Shown here: positions 33,757 to 45,830 of the stretch, piece after piece
Position numbering within the stretch: the stretch's first letter is position 1
Layout: each line of letters starts with the position of its first letter
Assembly (NCBI GenBank): GCA_008692225.1
Contig: VICG01000006.1
Coordinates: 501,501 to 565,500, forward strand
Direction: 5' to 3'
DNA: 64,000 nt
Source: Monilinia fructicola
Lineage: Eukaryota > Ascomycota > Leotiomycetes > Helotiales > Sclerotiniaceae
Position numbers and translations under genes: made by a program
Notes under the pieces: model-generated
The model's input: only the letters and a program-made list of their open reading frames with translations
Database searches by the model: none
Told to the model about the DNA's origin: nothing

Positions 33757-36380
33757 GATGGGCAGAAATCCACGTTGAATGAATGATTGGTAAATGCAGC
33801 GGATGACTTTGAAGAAGCTGCTGAGAAGAAATGACAATTCCCAAGAATTGGCCTTATTGTACTTCAACAAACAAAAGGCAAGCACAATCCATAGAACAAG
33901 ATGGAAGGAAAGACACTTGAAAGAATGGAAAGAATCCCCAACCGCGAGGAATATGAGTTTAAGGTTAAGGTTATCCCGCTCGCAATTTATCCCAAGCTCA
34001 ACATCTGGCCCAAATATTTGAGACAAGAGATCGTCCAAAGAGCATCACATCAAAGCCATGTCGCAGTAAGGAATAGTTCGCATTCCAGATGGTATGTTGC
34101 GAGGAGAAAGATATGTGAATAAATGATGAGTTGAAATACATAGGGAATCAGAAGATACTCTAACTATCGAAAAGTAGTGACACACCTGCTGTCTAGTTCT
34201 TTCACACTGAAGCCCACGTCAAAGGCTCACTGCTGAGAATCGAAAATTCCATATGCCTCATATTTCATCCTTTGCGACCACTTTACAATGAGTAAATTTA
34301 GCTGCAGGTAACAACAGCTAAGATGAAGGGGGTTGTTTACAGCTTGGAACATTTTGGTTATAAACTCTTTATGTAGTAGGGTGCTGGCAGTGAGCTTCAT
34401 TTGGCTAGATTGTTACCAGGCTATCCTCTAGCTATCATGATACTTCTCCTTCCTTCTTTCCTCCTTTATTTTCATGTTCTTAGCTCTTTTATGGTGACTA
34501 GGAGAGGGAAGTAGCTGAGAAGTTGGTAGAAGGGGTTATTTTGGTCTAAGAATTCCAGCTCCAGTCGTTCAGTACTACTGATAAAGACTTCATTGTGAGA
34601 GAACTGTTAGACGATTCTCTATATTCCCTAATATTAGAGGATTATAGGAGTAGTTTTTACTTCTCATTTTCTAAATACCCAAGAGTCGTGCAACAATTGC
34701 AAGGAGCCTTCTCTGACAGCTTGATATGACAATCTGCATAGCTAATTAAAGTATGAAGGAAGGCCTGAACCACTTGGATACGCTTGATAGTCTTTCATGC
34801 CGTTTATATTATATATATAGGAATATCCCATGATATTGTTACATATTACTTATTGAAGATTGAAGACTTCCAGAAAAAGCCTCATACTGATGAATAATGT
34901 GCATTTTATAAATAGGAAGACTTCTTGCCAGTTGCTTTGTATATCCACTATCACAGTCTTCAGGTGATTCTTGTCATTATTATGAGTCGCTAGACTCCTC
35001 CGGGGATTTAAAGGCCTGTAATGGAATTGTAACTGATATTTGGTCCACAGTGAAACTAGCGCAATTGTATGTCAGAAATCTCCTGGTCTATAGAAAGCAA
35101 AGTCAAGCTTGAGTAGTTGCTAATCTTCCGATGTAGAAGCTTGTTTATTGAGTTGATTTCATGGATTTGGTAAGTTTCTGTCGCTTTTGTAAGGTCTCCG
35201 CCGCATATTCAAGGGGTTTAAGAAGCTGTCTGTCAAGCCAGAATTAGTTCATGAGACAAACTAATAAGTTGAAAGCCTGTGCTAAAAAGCTTTGCTGACT
35301 TGAGCTGTCTTTTTCGCCTGGGTTTTTATCAACCCTAATTCAGCCTGCCAGCACAGAACAAGCCAGCCATTCATTACCTTGATAGACTTTGAACATCCTT
35401 TTGTATTCAAATTTTCAGAGATTGTCTCAAAAAGTGTTGCAGTTCACTTTTTGGATTCACTTCTTGCAGCAGATTTGCCAGCCTTAGTTATTATCGAAGC
35501 GATTGGCCTTCATTCAATTAGAACGAAAGCCAGATCACCTTCTTCTCCTCTCACTGCCAGATCTTGAAGATTGACACGAAAGTATGAGACAAGTTCCCCA
35601 ACGGCTGCAATGGAGAAGGATGTTCCGATGAGTAGAAGATTCTTTACATCGGAAGTACCAACATATATCATGATCACGAGTAAAATTACGCTGGAGTTTT
35701 CTTCCATTTCGATGGGTTTGGAGGTTGTGGTCAATCGAAGAATTGTCAATGTTATTGTTGGTAGTGGTGGGAGGTGGTATTGGGTTTTGGTGGCTGATTA
35801 TTCTCCCATCTCCGAAAAGATCGAAAAGGAGTTTACGGTAGCGTGTAGTCGCAGCTCAAGAAGCTTTTGAAGAGGCATTGAGAGTTGTGACTTTGAGAGA
35901 TCAATTGTCTACTTAAATGTAGCACTTTGACGTGATGAGCGACGTCTTGAGAGTTTGACCTGGTGGACTGGCCTTCATACCAAGATTTTAGACTAGTTCG
36001 AGCGAAAGAAACAACATCCCGTGACATGCTAATTTGCCTTCTAAGCAATTTATGCATCGTTTTGAAATAAACGTGATTGATCCTACGAGTAACTCTGACT
36101 ACAAATTGGCTGATGATAAAATTCATTCGATGTGGCTAAGCAGCCCAGCAGAATGCAAAATTTCTCACGACTTCCGGGTTAACCTTGAGCTTGACATTGA
36201 TTTTCACGTAGAACTATGACACGCATTGAATGACGCTTCTTGATCTTCTAGAAAAGCACACGCATTTCATCATATCTATGTTGAAGCTTAACTGCGGATG
36301 ATAATGACAAGTGACAAAAAGGATCATGGTATTCACCTTATGCAAAGTTCATTTGGCTTTATAAGCCCTATAAGTTAATT
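33757..36380. other. Intergenic, transition into accessory region, no gene seen
   Basis: About 2.6 kb. Short open frames (for example 35379-35567 and 35571-35870) show no family resemblance. Base composition becomes more AT-rich toward 36.3 kb. Confidence 0.4.
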
Positions 36381-37640
<1,260 letters not shown>

Positions 37641-38983
37641 ATTTTGGTTCCGTAGGGCATGACAACTGGAATGATGTGAAAGCTTGACATCTAGAACATC
37701 ATTTCCCATCCTGCAGACTCTTAAGAAGCTCATTATCAGTATCTATATGAAAATGATCATGAAAGTCGAAGATTCGAGATGATACTTGGTGATCCTAATC
37801 TTGATACCAAATGAATATAGAATAAAAATCATTCTATAATGTTAAGTCATCTAACACAATCACCATCGAAAATATTCCTCTATTAACACCTTTATTTAAT
37901 TTACGAACTATTTCTGTTGCAAAGCAGCATCTACAATCGAGGAGCTCCAGAAATCGATATTATAGATCTTATATCCCCAAAGCAGGAGCTTTAGCCAGGA
38001 GAGTAAGTTTTTGTTATCCCTTACCCTTTAGGAAGCTTTTGTCCGAACATCAATCTGATCTACTTATGCTCCTCAAAGTATTGCAGAAATTTGCCTTTGA
38101 GAGCTAGCTTGGAGATTTGCGGTTATGAGATCCTATATTAACCGAAGGAGTGTTATATGTGTGAAGCGTGATGCAATTCAAGATTCAGAGATAACGACGA
38201 GAGCGGACATCAAATACAAGAAAACTTTGAAATCCAGTCTAGAAGGGTTACTACAAGTCCTAGAATTGTCCCATTGTTCAACAGTTCATGTGGGTGATCG
38301 TGTGGTATGCGAGTACTATGAAGATTTTGTAGTATGATGGCCATCCTTATATATCGTGCTGGATCTGAGTATGAATCTGAACCTCCACCAAAAAGCCACC
38401 CACTGTAGAGCTAAAATTCAATGGCATTCGTCCTGTAACAGAAAGAACCGGTGACCGCCATACATTGGCGAGTGGATGAGCTGGCAATATCGGGAGCTGG
38501 TGACGCTACTACAATTTATCTCACCCGGTGGGATATAGATTTCCAGGGAATTCAGGTAGAATTCGAGGCAAAGTCTCTTCCTGAAATCCCCCTTTGATTA
38601 CAACTGATCTGACGTACAATCACAGAAGACAGCAAAATTGATTGATCGGCGAAAAAGAGGTAGTAGTTCATGAACAATTTCACCAATATATAACCAACAG
38701 GTGGATCAATATGTTGCGGGTTGTTGAATTTTACGAAGAGAAAATGGTATGGAATGCTAGGTGATAAACAATGAAATTGGGGTTAGTCATACTGAGGTGA
38801 GCTGTAGTGAAGGTCTTTATGGATGAGTAGAGGAGAATGTGGTGGTAAAGAGGGTGTCGTGCATGTTAGAATTTATGTATATCTAGTATAGTGGCACCGG
38901 AGTGGTGAGAAGAGATTGATGCCACAGCTTCTCCATCTGCATACCTTTAACCAAGGTATCTCAACAAAACTATCATCTAGTAT
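37641..38983. other. Intergenic, no gene seen
   Basis: About 1.3 kb between the AT-rich block and the methyltransferase stop. A 70-residue frame at 38125-38337 has no recognisable features. Nothing else seen. Confidence 0.4.
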
Positions 38984-39997
38984 TCATGACTTTGTTGCCA
39001 GAACAAGTACAATTGGCCATTTGAAAGCCCTTATCTCCCGCTCACCACCCATCGCATATTGTAACTTCTTCAAAAGCCCTTGAATTTCATCATTCCCATC
39101 CACTAAACTCTTGACATTGGGAAAACTATAATCTATAAAGTCCTTAACACCTCTCATATCCCACCTTCGTTCCCACATCGAGGGGTCTTCAACTTCAATC
39201 ACTTCCTCCTCCGCCGTTACTTTCGAAATTGGTTCAAGTTCGAAATCACATGCCGCCGGCGTGAAGAAGGTATTTTGCGTACTCTTATTATTCCACTTTC
39301 GTCTCACTACCTTCTCCCATTCGCCAGGCTTCTCGAAAAAGTCCAAATAATCCAACCAACTGATGCAACCCTCAGCTGCCTTCTTCCAACCTTCAGTTCT
39401 TTTAGAACCATGCCCATTGATCAGCTTGGAAAAGATACAATCCAAGATACGATCGAAAATAGGCTGGCAGGTTGAAATATACTCCGGTTCAGAGAAATGC
39501 GGGCGTGCATAAAACCATATTGCGAGTGTACCTCCTGGTTTGAGGATGGTAGAGAACGCGGATAGTGCGGCGGAACCGTCCATCAACGGAAGACATTCAG
39601 CTGCAGCTACCAAGTCTGCACTTTGCGGTTCATGATGAGCTGCTAATTCTTCCGCCATGCAAATTACAAAAGTGAATTTATCACTATCTTTGGAATTCGG
39701 GGTAGGAACCAGGAATCGATGTGCCGCATTAAGAGATGAGGCATTATTGTCGCTTGCTACGACATGTGCAAAACGGGTTGCCAATTCAGAAGCGCCGATC
39801 CCGGATCCGCATCCAACGTCGTGGGCTATTTCGAAAGACGTTGATGCCTTGAAAGAGTGGTAGTCATAGATTATGTTCAAGAAGTTATCTTCTGCATAGT
39901 TGGGTCTGGTAGCTTCGTAGGCGCGCCAGTAGTCATCTTCGGACTGGTTAATGGATGCTACCTTCCAAAAATTCACGGTGTCTTCTTCAGGGTGCAT
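38984..39997 (-). CDS. Class I SAM-dependent methyltransferase, possible RiPP-cluster member
   Basis: Transfers a methyl group from S-adenosylmethionine to an unknown acceptor. 337 residues from the ATG at 39997; the frame stays open upstream but without an ATG, and an upstream exon is possible because AATGCACCC follows a TTTCAG acceptor. The fold is shown by DYWRAYEATRPNY, motif I HDVGCGSGIGASEL (about residues 59-72), and LKPGGTLAIWFYARP (post-motif beta strand). This pattern is that of the fungal trans-aconitate/Crg1-like methyltransferase group. It is the left-most plausible member of the group with UstYa-like genes and the peptide precursor. N-methylation is a known step in ustiloxin synthesis, but the link here is by position only. 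Confidence 0.85.
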   Translation of the reverse strand: MHPEEDTVNFWKVASINQSEDDYWRAYEATRPNYAEDNFLNIIYDYHSFKASTSFEIAHDVGCGSGIGASELATRFAHVVASDNNASSLNAAHRFLVPTPNSKDSDKFTFVICMAEELAAHHEPQSADLVAAAECLPLMDGSAALSAFSTILKPGGTLAIWFYARPHFSEPEYISTCQPIFDRILDCIFSKLINGHGSKRTEGWKKAAEGCISWLDYLDFFEKPGEWEKVVRRKWNNKSTQNTFFTPAACDFELEPISKVTAEEEVIEVEDPSMWERRWDMRGVKDFIDYSFPNVKSLVDGNDEIQGLLKKLQYAMGGEREIRAFKWPIVLVLATKS

Positions 39998-40803
39998 TCT
40001 GAAATAAGATAGAACTGATGAAAATACTGGCGAGAAACTTGTCGAGCACGTACTGACAACCACTTCCTTTTCAAAATATTGAAACAAAATTCAGTAGTTC
40101 AATCTTCTTCATCCGAAAATATCTGCTGGTTCTATCCAATTTACGTCGTAAGTCAAGAGCTAAACGAGAGAAGAATGTGACAGTATGCTTGCTGACGAGA
40201 GCGTCCTCGCCCCTCTCTCCACGTCAGATTCTAATTTCCCACTTAAACACTGTCATAAAGGCTTATCTCAAGCCACATTAATTCTCCGTATGAAAAGATC
40301 GAAAATGTTGTATTTGTTGACCTCAAGATACGTGGTATGACGAAAGCCAATTATTCGCCAATCACGATCACCAGTGGATGAGACTCCTGCACTGATATGA
40401 TGAATTGACAACTTCTGGGAAGAATATGTGGGACCGACAATTATCGTGCTCTCATACTGCATTGAGGTGGCACAGCTGCAAAGCTAAAGGTTCGAAGGCA
40501 TTTGGAGTACATTTATTCTATATACAGTATTCGTTTAGTATAATAGCGTGCTGAGTCATCCGCGTAACCGCCAGATACTATGCTTGCCTATCATCGAGCT
40601 AATTTAGAACTGAGAGTATATGTAGCCAAGCAAATATTAGCACTGAAATCAACCGATAAAAGTCCCCGTTGCATTAGTCACGGGCACTCCATATATGCCC
40701 TCACTTTAGTCATCTGGAAAATATTTTGTCTCAATTTCTTTTAGTAGATTTCTCGCAAAGTTTTGATGAACAATTGCAAGATATCGCTTCCATATTCTTC
40801 AAC
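39998..40803. promoter_or_regulatory. Divergent spacer, methyltransferase / UstYa-like 1
   Basis: 806 bp between two divergent start codons. Contains ATATATGCCC (40690-40699), about 110 bp before the UstYa-like ATG, as a weak TATA candidate. No gene seen. Confidence 0.4.
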
Positions 40804-41795
40804 ATGGCAGGCCTCTCAAAATACTCCAAATTAGAATCTAGATCGCTCGCAGAGGCTGTAGACGTTGAGGTTTTGCCTCGCTCGTCGGACAACAGTGAAT
40901 TTTACTACCCAAACCAATCAAAGAAGCGACCATTCCGCCATATTGTCGCGTATACATTGCTGACCCTTTCTAATATCGCTTTCTTCGGTCTGTGGGCCAG
41001 AGAGCATTATATTTTATCTCACAGCGTCTTTGATACAGATTGCATTCGACCAAAGCTGAGTTTTTGTGCGGCCTAACACTGCAAGTGTGTTGTTAGATAA
41101 CCTACTGACAAGCTTTTTATCATAGCTGCTCCTGCTTATGATGGTGCAATCTCATATGAGCGTCGTCGTCTATTTCGTCCCCTCATTGATAATCCCTTTA
41201 CTGGCCCACCACGCCCTGAGTTGGACGCAGCATATGCCAAAGATCTTGGAGCCTATGACCACCAGAATCACAAATGAAGAATACGCCCACGCTAATCTTG
41301 GGACAACAACGCTTGCTCTTGGGGATGGCTCTGGCTACGTTGCGGAGATGTCAGTATTTCATGAATTGCACTGTATCAAGCGCATACGAAGGCATTTGAA
41401 TTTGGATTATTACTACCCCGGTTTGACGGGCGATGAACTTGAACGTGAAAATGTGCACAGTGGTGAGTTTTGCTTTTGATATGATCATGTTATCCAAACT
41501 GACATCATCAGATCACTGCCTGGAGTATTGGCGTGAAGCAGCTATGTGCCGAGGTGATGCTACCATGGCAACTATGTTCTGGCGTGATGCTGTCCCGACT
41601 TCAAGGGCCTGGTCAGACCACCACGAATGTATCAATTGGGATGCATTTCATAAATGGGCCCGAAGCCGGTCACTCAATATGACAGACCCAAGCATTTTGG
41701 TGAGTTGTTTCAAGAAATCTGATGCCAAATTTAGGGCCACGAGCTGTAATGGTGTTCTAATTCGAAACTTTATAGAATCAAACCGGCCGATTTGA
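40804..41795 (+). pseudogene. UstYa-family (DUF3328) oxidase-like gene 1, with a frame break
   Basis: UstYa-family proteins form cyclic bonds in fungal RiPPs such as ustiloxin. The N-terminus has a basic patch and one membrane helix (residues about 46-65). A weak intron at 41066-41125 (donor GTGCGG) leads to SAPAYDGAISYERRRLF, the normal family continuation. The frame then runs to a stop at 41277-41279. The family sequence (ITNEEYAHANLGT) continues in the frame one base away, pointing to one extra base near the GG at 41248-41249. The first family motif, HELHC, lies at 41360-41374. The second, HSDHC, is split by an intron (41463-41511) with a good GTGAGT donor. The 3' end is unsure. Either a pseudogene or an assembly error; no restored product is implied. 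Confidence 0.75.
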
Positions 41796-42426
41796 CTGGC
41801 TGAGTACACCAGATGGCCGTACGGTATTGAGATCAGATCCTACAGTTGAGGTTTTCCACCCCTGAAATGCAGAGTGGCAGCAAAGAGCTCACGGATCCAA
41901 TTGCTTTGGACTATTCATGCTGAATCTTTGGTTCTTGGAATTTGGAATATTACATATACTTTCTTACCAGTTTTGCCTCATTTGAGGTTGTAGAGAGAAA
42001 TTTTCTCGATTCAAAACTTTTTACCCTGAATATTATTCAAATTATTGTCCGAAGTGGCTCATTGCGGATCCTTGGCAAGTAGGCTACTGTTTCAATAGAT
42101 TTTCAACTAGGCTCTGAATTAATTTTCCATGCTTTCCGGCAAAAATCTTTTAGCTATAATCTAGATACTGAAGTGTTGAGAATCATGCGTTATTACCATG
42201 ATACATGGTACTGAACACAGAAGTCATTGAATATAAAACGCGCATATAGTCGCGTGTCTTTCAATGTTACCTATGAATGGGCCAGCACGATCAAGCTGCT
42301 AGTTTGGTTGCAAAGGTGATCTAGATCAGAAAAAACTTATATTGGATCGACTAGAAAGATTCTTCAAGTATTTAAAATAAGATAATTTTGATGGTTTTAG
42401 CTGAAGTGGCAAGATCTCAACTGGTT
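41796..42426. other. Convergent spacer between the two UstYa-like genes
   Basis: 631 bp, AT-rich, holding both 3' ends. No gene seen. Confidence 0.4.
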
Positions 42427-43278
42427 CTACGAGTGACCTTGATGGCCAGTAAGGCCAGTAACAATCCCCTTATCGGTACTGTTTGCCCAACGTGTTGCAT
42501 ATTCCATGACTGCTCCATAATCTCGACATATCTTCTCTTGTCCCCATCCGTTAGTTGTATGATTCACGGGATCAACAACTTCAAGATTCGTATCGGCTGC
42601 ACACATTATCCCTCTTCGTACGTAGTCAAAACAATGTCGAACATGACCAGTGTCAATCTTGGCTCCATAGAGGTTCGGCTTCTCTGAATCAGCGGTGCCT
42701 GCTCGGATAATATCTAGTTCTTCTTGAGCAGCGTAATAAGCAGTCAGAATGGTGTGCTGGGCCGACGTCAGTTTATGTTGAGCGAAAGAAGGAGTCACCC
42801 ACAAAACAATGCAGTTGGTGAAATACGGCGATGTTTGAGATGAAAGGTGCTATATCAGGCTGGTGAATGAAGCCACGGCCCGGTGGTACGTATGAGTCCC
42901 ACGCAGCTTCAGACTCAGCTGTTGGTGCTTGACTGAATGTCAAGTTATGCTGCCAGATCTGCGTGATATTGCCATCGGGAGCTGCGAAATGAACATTGAT
43001 TAGCGGTAACGAATATGTTAGACTTTGAAAGTTGTGAATGAGTACTAACGTAAAAGACCCCCATATGTAGGTTTAGATGCAACTGAAGTCACTGAATTGT
43101 GTCCGAGGAAAAAGCCTAGAGCACTGGCCAGGAAAAATGTGAGCAGGATCTGGATACATGATCTTTTCCAGTCATGTTCTAGTGATCGGAATGTTGTGGA
43201 GTTATCTGATTCAATATCATAGCTTTCGTTGCTGTCAGTAGTACGTGGGAGGAAAGGTTTTGCTTCCGAGGCCATCAT
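42427..43278 (-). CDS. UstYa-family (DUF3328) oxidase-like protein 2, intact
   Basis: Exons 43278-43050, 42981-42803 and 42756-42427 give 245 residues with closed phases. The start is the first of two adjacent ATGs (43278); the open frame extends upstream only through a GTG. One membrane helix lies at residues 41-59 (CIQILLTFFLASALGFFLG), as in the family, placing the C-terminal domain in the secretory lumen. Both signature HxxHC motifs are complete: HQLHC at 131-135 and HVRHC at 174-178. The family sequence around them (ILTAYYAAQ, FDYVRRGIMCAADTNLE) is clear. It stands divergently, 675 bp from the repeat precursor gene. Such enzymes oxidatively cyclise side chains, often aromatic ones; Trp is the natural candidate here. 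Confidence 0.88.
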
Positions 43279-43953
43279 GAGGATAGGCGAATAACTTTGC
43301 AAAATAACTTTATCAGAACTATTGTTCACCTTCCTTGATGTCTGGACGAAGCATTCCCTCGTTCAAACAAAAGAAACAACAGAGAAGGATCCAAAGTTTT
43401 GTTCCTTGGGCCTTTAGAAGTGGGAAACGCGGAGACCCTGAAGATTTCACAGCGAGAGTGACAGGAGGTGATGGCACATAAACATCAATTAGAAGTCCAG
43501 AGATGCTAACGCATACGGAAACAACGATGTTTTTGTGCCGAGTTACAGTATCAGGGCGCGGAGGTATTTCTGTTTGTTATACATTGTGCTTTTACAGTAC
43601 ATAAGGGCTTACAACCGAGCCTGTACAGTACATAAGGGCTTACAGCCGCGCCTAACAGGGGGGTTCATACCCTGACCATTGCAGGGTGGTACGTGGGGCT
43701 GGAAAAAAGTACCGATCTATCAGAACTATTAGTCAAACTACGAATGCACCATTTAGCGTGCATATGAAAACATAACTAAAGCAGCAACTCATCTATGATT
43801 TCTATTGAGGGGGAGGAGCGACTTCCTAGTAAGATATAAATAACACTACTTTGTGGTCCAACTCCAAGTTAACAATCCGACCGCAATCACTTTATTAATC
43901 CACCCTCAGGACATCCCGAAACCACATCACGTGTATCGCTCAACTACTACATC
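43279..43953. promoter_or_regulatory. Divergent promoter, UstYa-like 2 / RiPP precursor
   Basis: 675 bp between two divergent ATGs. It holds a 31-bp-spaced tandem duplication (43593-43644) and a TATA box (TATAAATA, 43835-43842) about 112 bp before the precursor ATG. Confidence 0.6.
43593..43644 (+). repeat. Tandem 21-bp promoter repeat
   Basis: TACAGTACATAAGGGCTTACA occurs twice, at 43593-43613 and 43624-43644, with similar linker bases (ACCGAGCC / GCCGCGCC) after each copy. Placement between the divergent cluster genes suggests a duplicated regulator site; this is inference. Confidence 0.8.
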
Positions 43954-44264
43954 ATGAAACTCTCAACTTATCTCTTCCCTTCGCTAGTCTTCGTGGGCGT
44001 AAGCTTCGCACTGCCTATCGCAAATGGTAAGTGAAGCTGCCTTCCTCCTCTCAATTTTCAATTTAACAGTTGCGCTTAGCTGCCCCCGACGCTGTCGACG
44101 TCGTCAAAAAAACCTGGCCTGCCACGCGTAGTGCAGATGCTGACGATGTTGTCAAGAATGCTTGGTCGGCTAAACGCGACGCGGATGCTGATGATGTTGT
44201 CAAAAATGCATGGTCAGCGAAGCGTGATGCCGACGATGTTGTCAAGAATGCTTGGTCTGCCTAA
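43954..44264 (+). CDS. Secreted repeat peptide precursor (candidate RiPP / Kex2-processed)
   Basis: Exon 1 is 43954-44026 and exon 2 is 44080-44264 (53-bp intron, GTAAGT donor), giving 85 residues. An N-terminal signal peptide (MKLSTYLFPSLVFVGVSFA) is followed by four tandem repeats of 13-16 residues. The first is divergent (AVDVVKKTWPATR). Two are near-identical and end in a Kex2 site (DADDVVKNAWSAKR). The last ends with the stop codon exactly where KR would begin (DADDVVKNAWSA). This is the build of fungal dikaritin precursors (UstA-like) and other Kex2-processed peptides. The neighbouring UstYa-like genes favour a RiPP. Each repeat has a single Trp, the likely modified residue. The mature product and activity are unknown. 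Confidence 0.88.
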
Positions 44265-44642
44265 TTTTGGAGAAACTATCCCAAGGGTGTCTTTGATATG
44301 GAGGGCGATAGATCAGAGTGAAGAAATCCGGAGGGTTGGGGGTATTATTGATATGTCCAATTCCATAGTAAGGAAGAAATGAGACATCTACTTCTGAAGC
44401 AATGGCTTGTTTGTGTCTGTTGATTACGGGTGAATCATTGCGAACCTTTTTAGTTATCATTGAAACTTCAAGCAAGTACTTAAGTAGATCACGCAAAAAC
44501 AAACTGTAAACTGCAGGTCTGGTCTGATTTAAGAAGAATGCGTTCGTTAAAGAATTTTGAATTTTCGAAAGATGCTTTTGTAAGATAAGAGGTATTTATT
44601 TTCTAAATATAATTTTGTCTGCAGGTCTACGTATCTATTGTA
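44265..44642. other. Spacer between precursor and inverted-repeat element
   Basis: 378 bp; includes the precursor 3' UTR. No gene seen. Confidence 0.4.
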
Positions 44643-45494
44643 AGTCGCCTACCCTACTTCTCGCCACCCCCCCCCTATTTGGCCAACATTTCACACCAAA
44701 AAACAGCTATTTTAACGTATTTATAACTCTTACGAAAAAATAAATATGTATATTTTAAATTTTAACTATAGCTTTTCTATATATAATTATTAATAGATTT
44801 TGAAAATCTTAAATTTTTGCGATTTTTTTATAAAGAGTAATAAAAGAATTATAGAAAAATCAAAAATTTTGGGTTTTAGAATTTGTATAGAAATCACATA
44901 CAAAATTGAAAACTATAAAAAAAATATTTATAACTTTTAAACAAAAATAATCAAAAATAATCTATAATTTTTATAAAATCTATTAATCAATATATAGTAA
45001 ATAAACTATTTAAAATATATATAATAATTTAAAATTATTGAGTAAATCGAAATTAGAAAATTTTTTATCTAAAATTTTATCGTTAAAATCTAAAAATCTA
45101 CATTAAACATTTATTACACATAATGATATACTATTAAAATAATAAATTCAATTGAAACTTAACTTTAAGTTTCTTTAAAATTTTTAGATTATTTTTAGCT
45201 ATTTTTATTAAAGAAATATAACTTTTTTTTGAAAGATTTTGATTTTGTATAGGATTTACATACAAATCGAAAATTGGAATTTTGATTTTTTTATAATCTT
45301 TTATAACTCTTCATTAAAAAATCGCAAAAATTTAAAATTTTCAGAATTTATTAATAATTATATATAAAAGCTTTAATTAAAATTTAAAATATATATATTT
45401 ATTTTTCGTAAAGTTATAAATACGTTAAAATAGCTGTTTTTGGTGTGAAATGTTGGCCAAATGGGGGGGGTGGCGAGAAGTAGGGTAGGCGACT
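44643..45494. mobile_element. MITE-like fold-back element, 852 bp, with TA target duplication
   Basis: The left end AGTCGCCTACCCTACTTCTC is matched by its reverse complement at the right end, and the match continues through TTGGCCAACATTTCACACCA and on for roughly 250 bp per arm. TA flanks both sides (44641-44642 and 45495-45496), the target duplication of Tc1/mariner-type transposons. The interior is AT-rich with no transposase frame, so the element is non-autonomous. It sits between the precursor and the GMC gene. Confidence 0.9.
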
Positions 45495-45830
45495 TAATCA
45501 AGTTGAAAATCATTTTGGGTACAAAACTAATATATAATTAAAGCATCAACTCAAGAATTTTAAACATAAATATTATAGATTGGTAAAAAAATAATAATTT
45601 GATCAAATGCCATTTTATTTACAATTAACCGATCAATGGCCAACATTACAGTCAATAATCACTACTCTGAGACTTTTTGCTTCCGTTTCCCCCTTCATCG
45701 ATTTATGGCATTTTTCCTTACCCACTTCTCGAGAAACGAACTTGGAGCTTTGCATGACAAATTTTTGATTCTCTTCGCGATTTTAACATAATACGGAACC
45801 TAATGAACAAATAAATTTGCACTCTCTAAA
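45495..45830. other. Spacer, no gene seen
   Basis: AT-rich 336 bp between the fold-back element and the GMC stop codon. Confidence 0.4.

Noticed and set aside
38125..38337. 70-residue frame
   Set aside because: No recognisable domain, start context or intron; length is within chance.
44063..44245. Minus-strand repetitive Ser/Ala frame opposite the precursor
   Set aside because: Repeats are forced by the sense repeats; the sense frame has signal peptide, intron and Kex2 sites.
43954..44264. Mating alpha-pheromone precursor as an alternative reading
   Set aside because: Repeats end in KR like pheromone precursors, but lack the usual Trp-Cys start and Gly-Gln-Pro centre of filamentous-fungal alpha pheromones, and the UstYa neighbours favour a RiPP.
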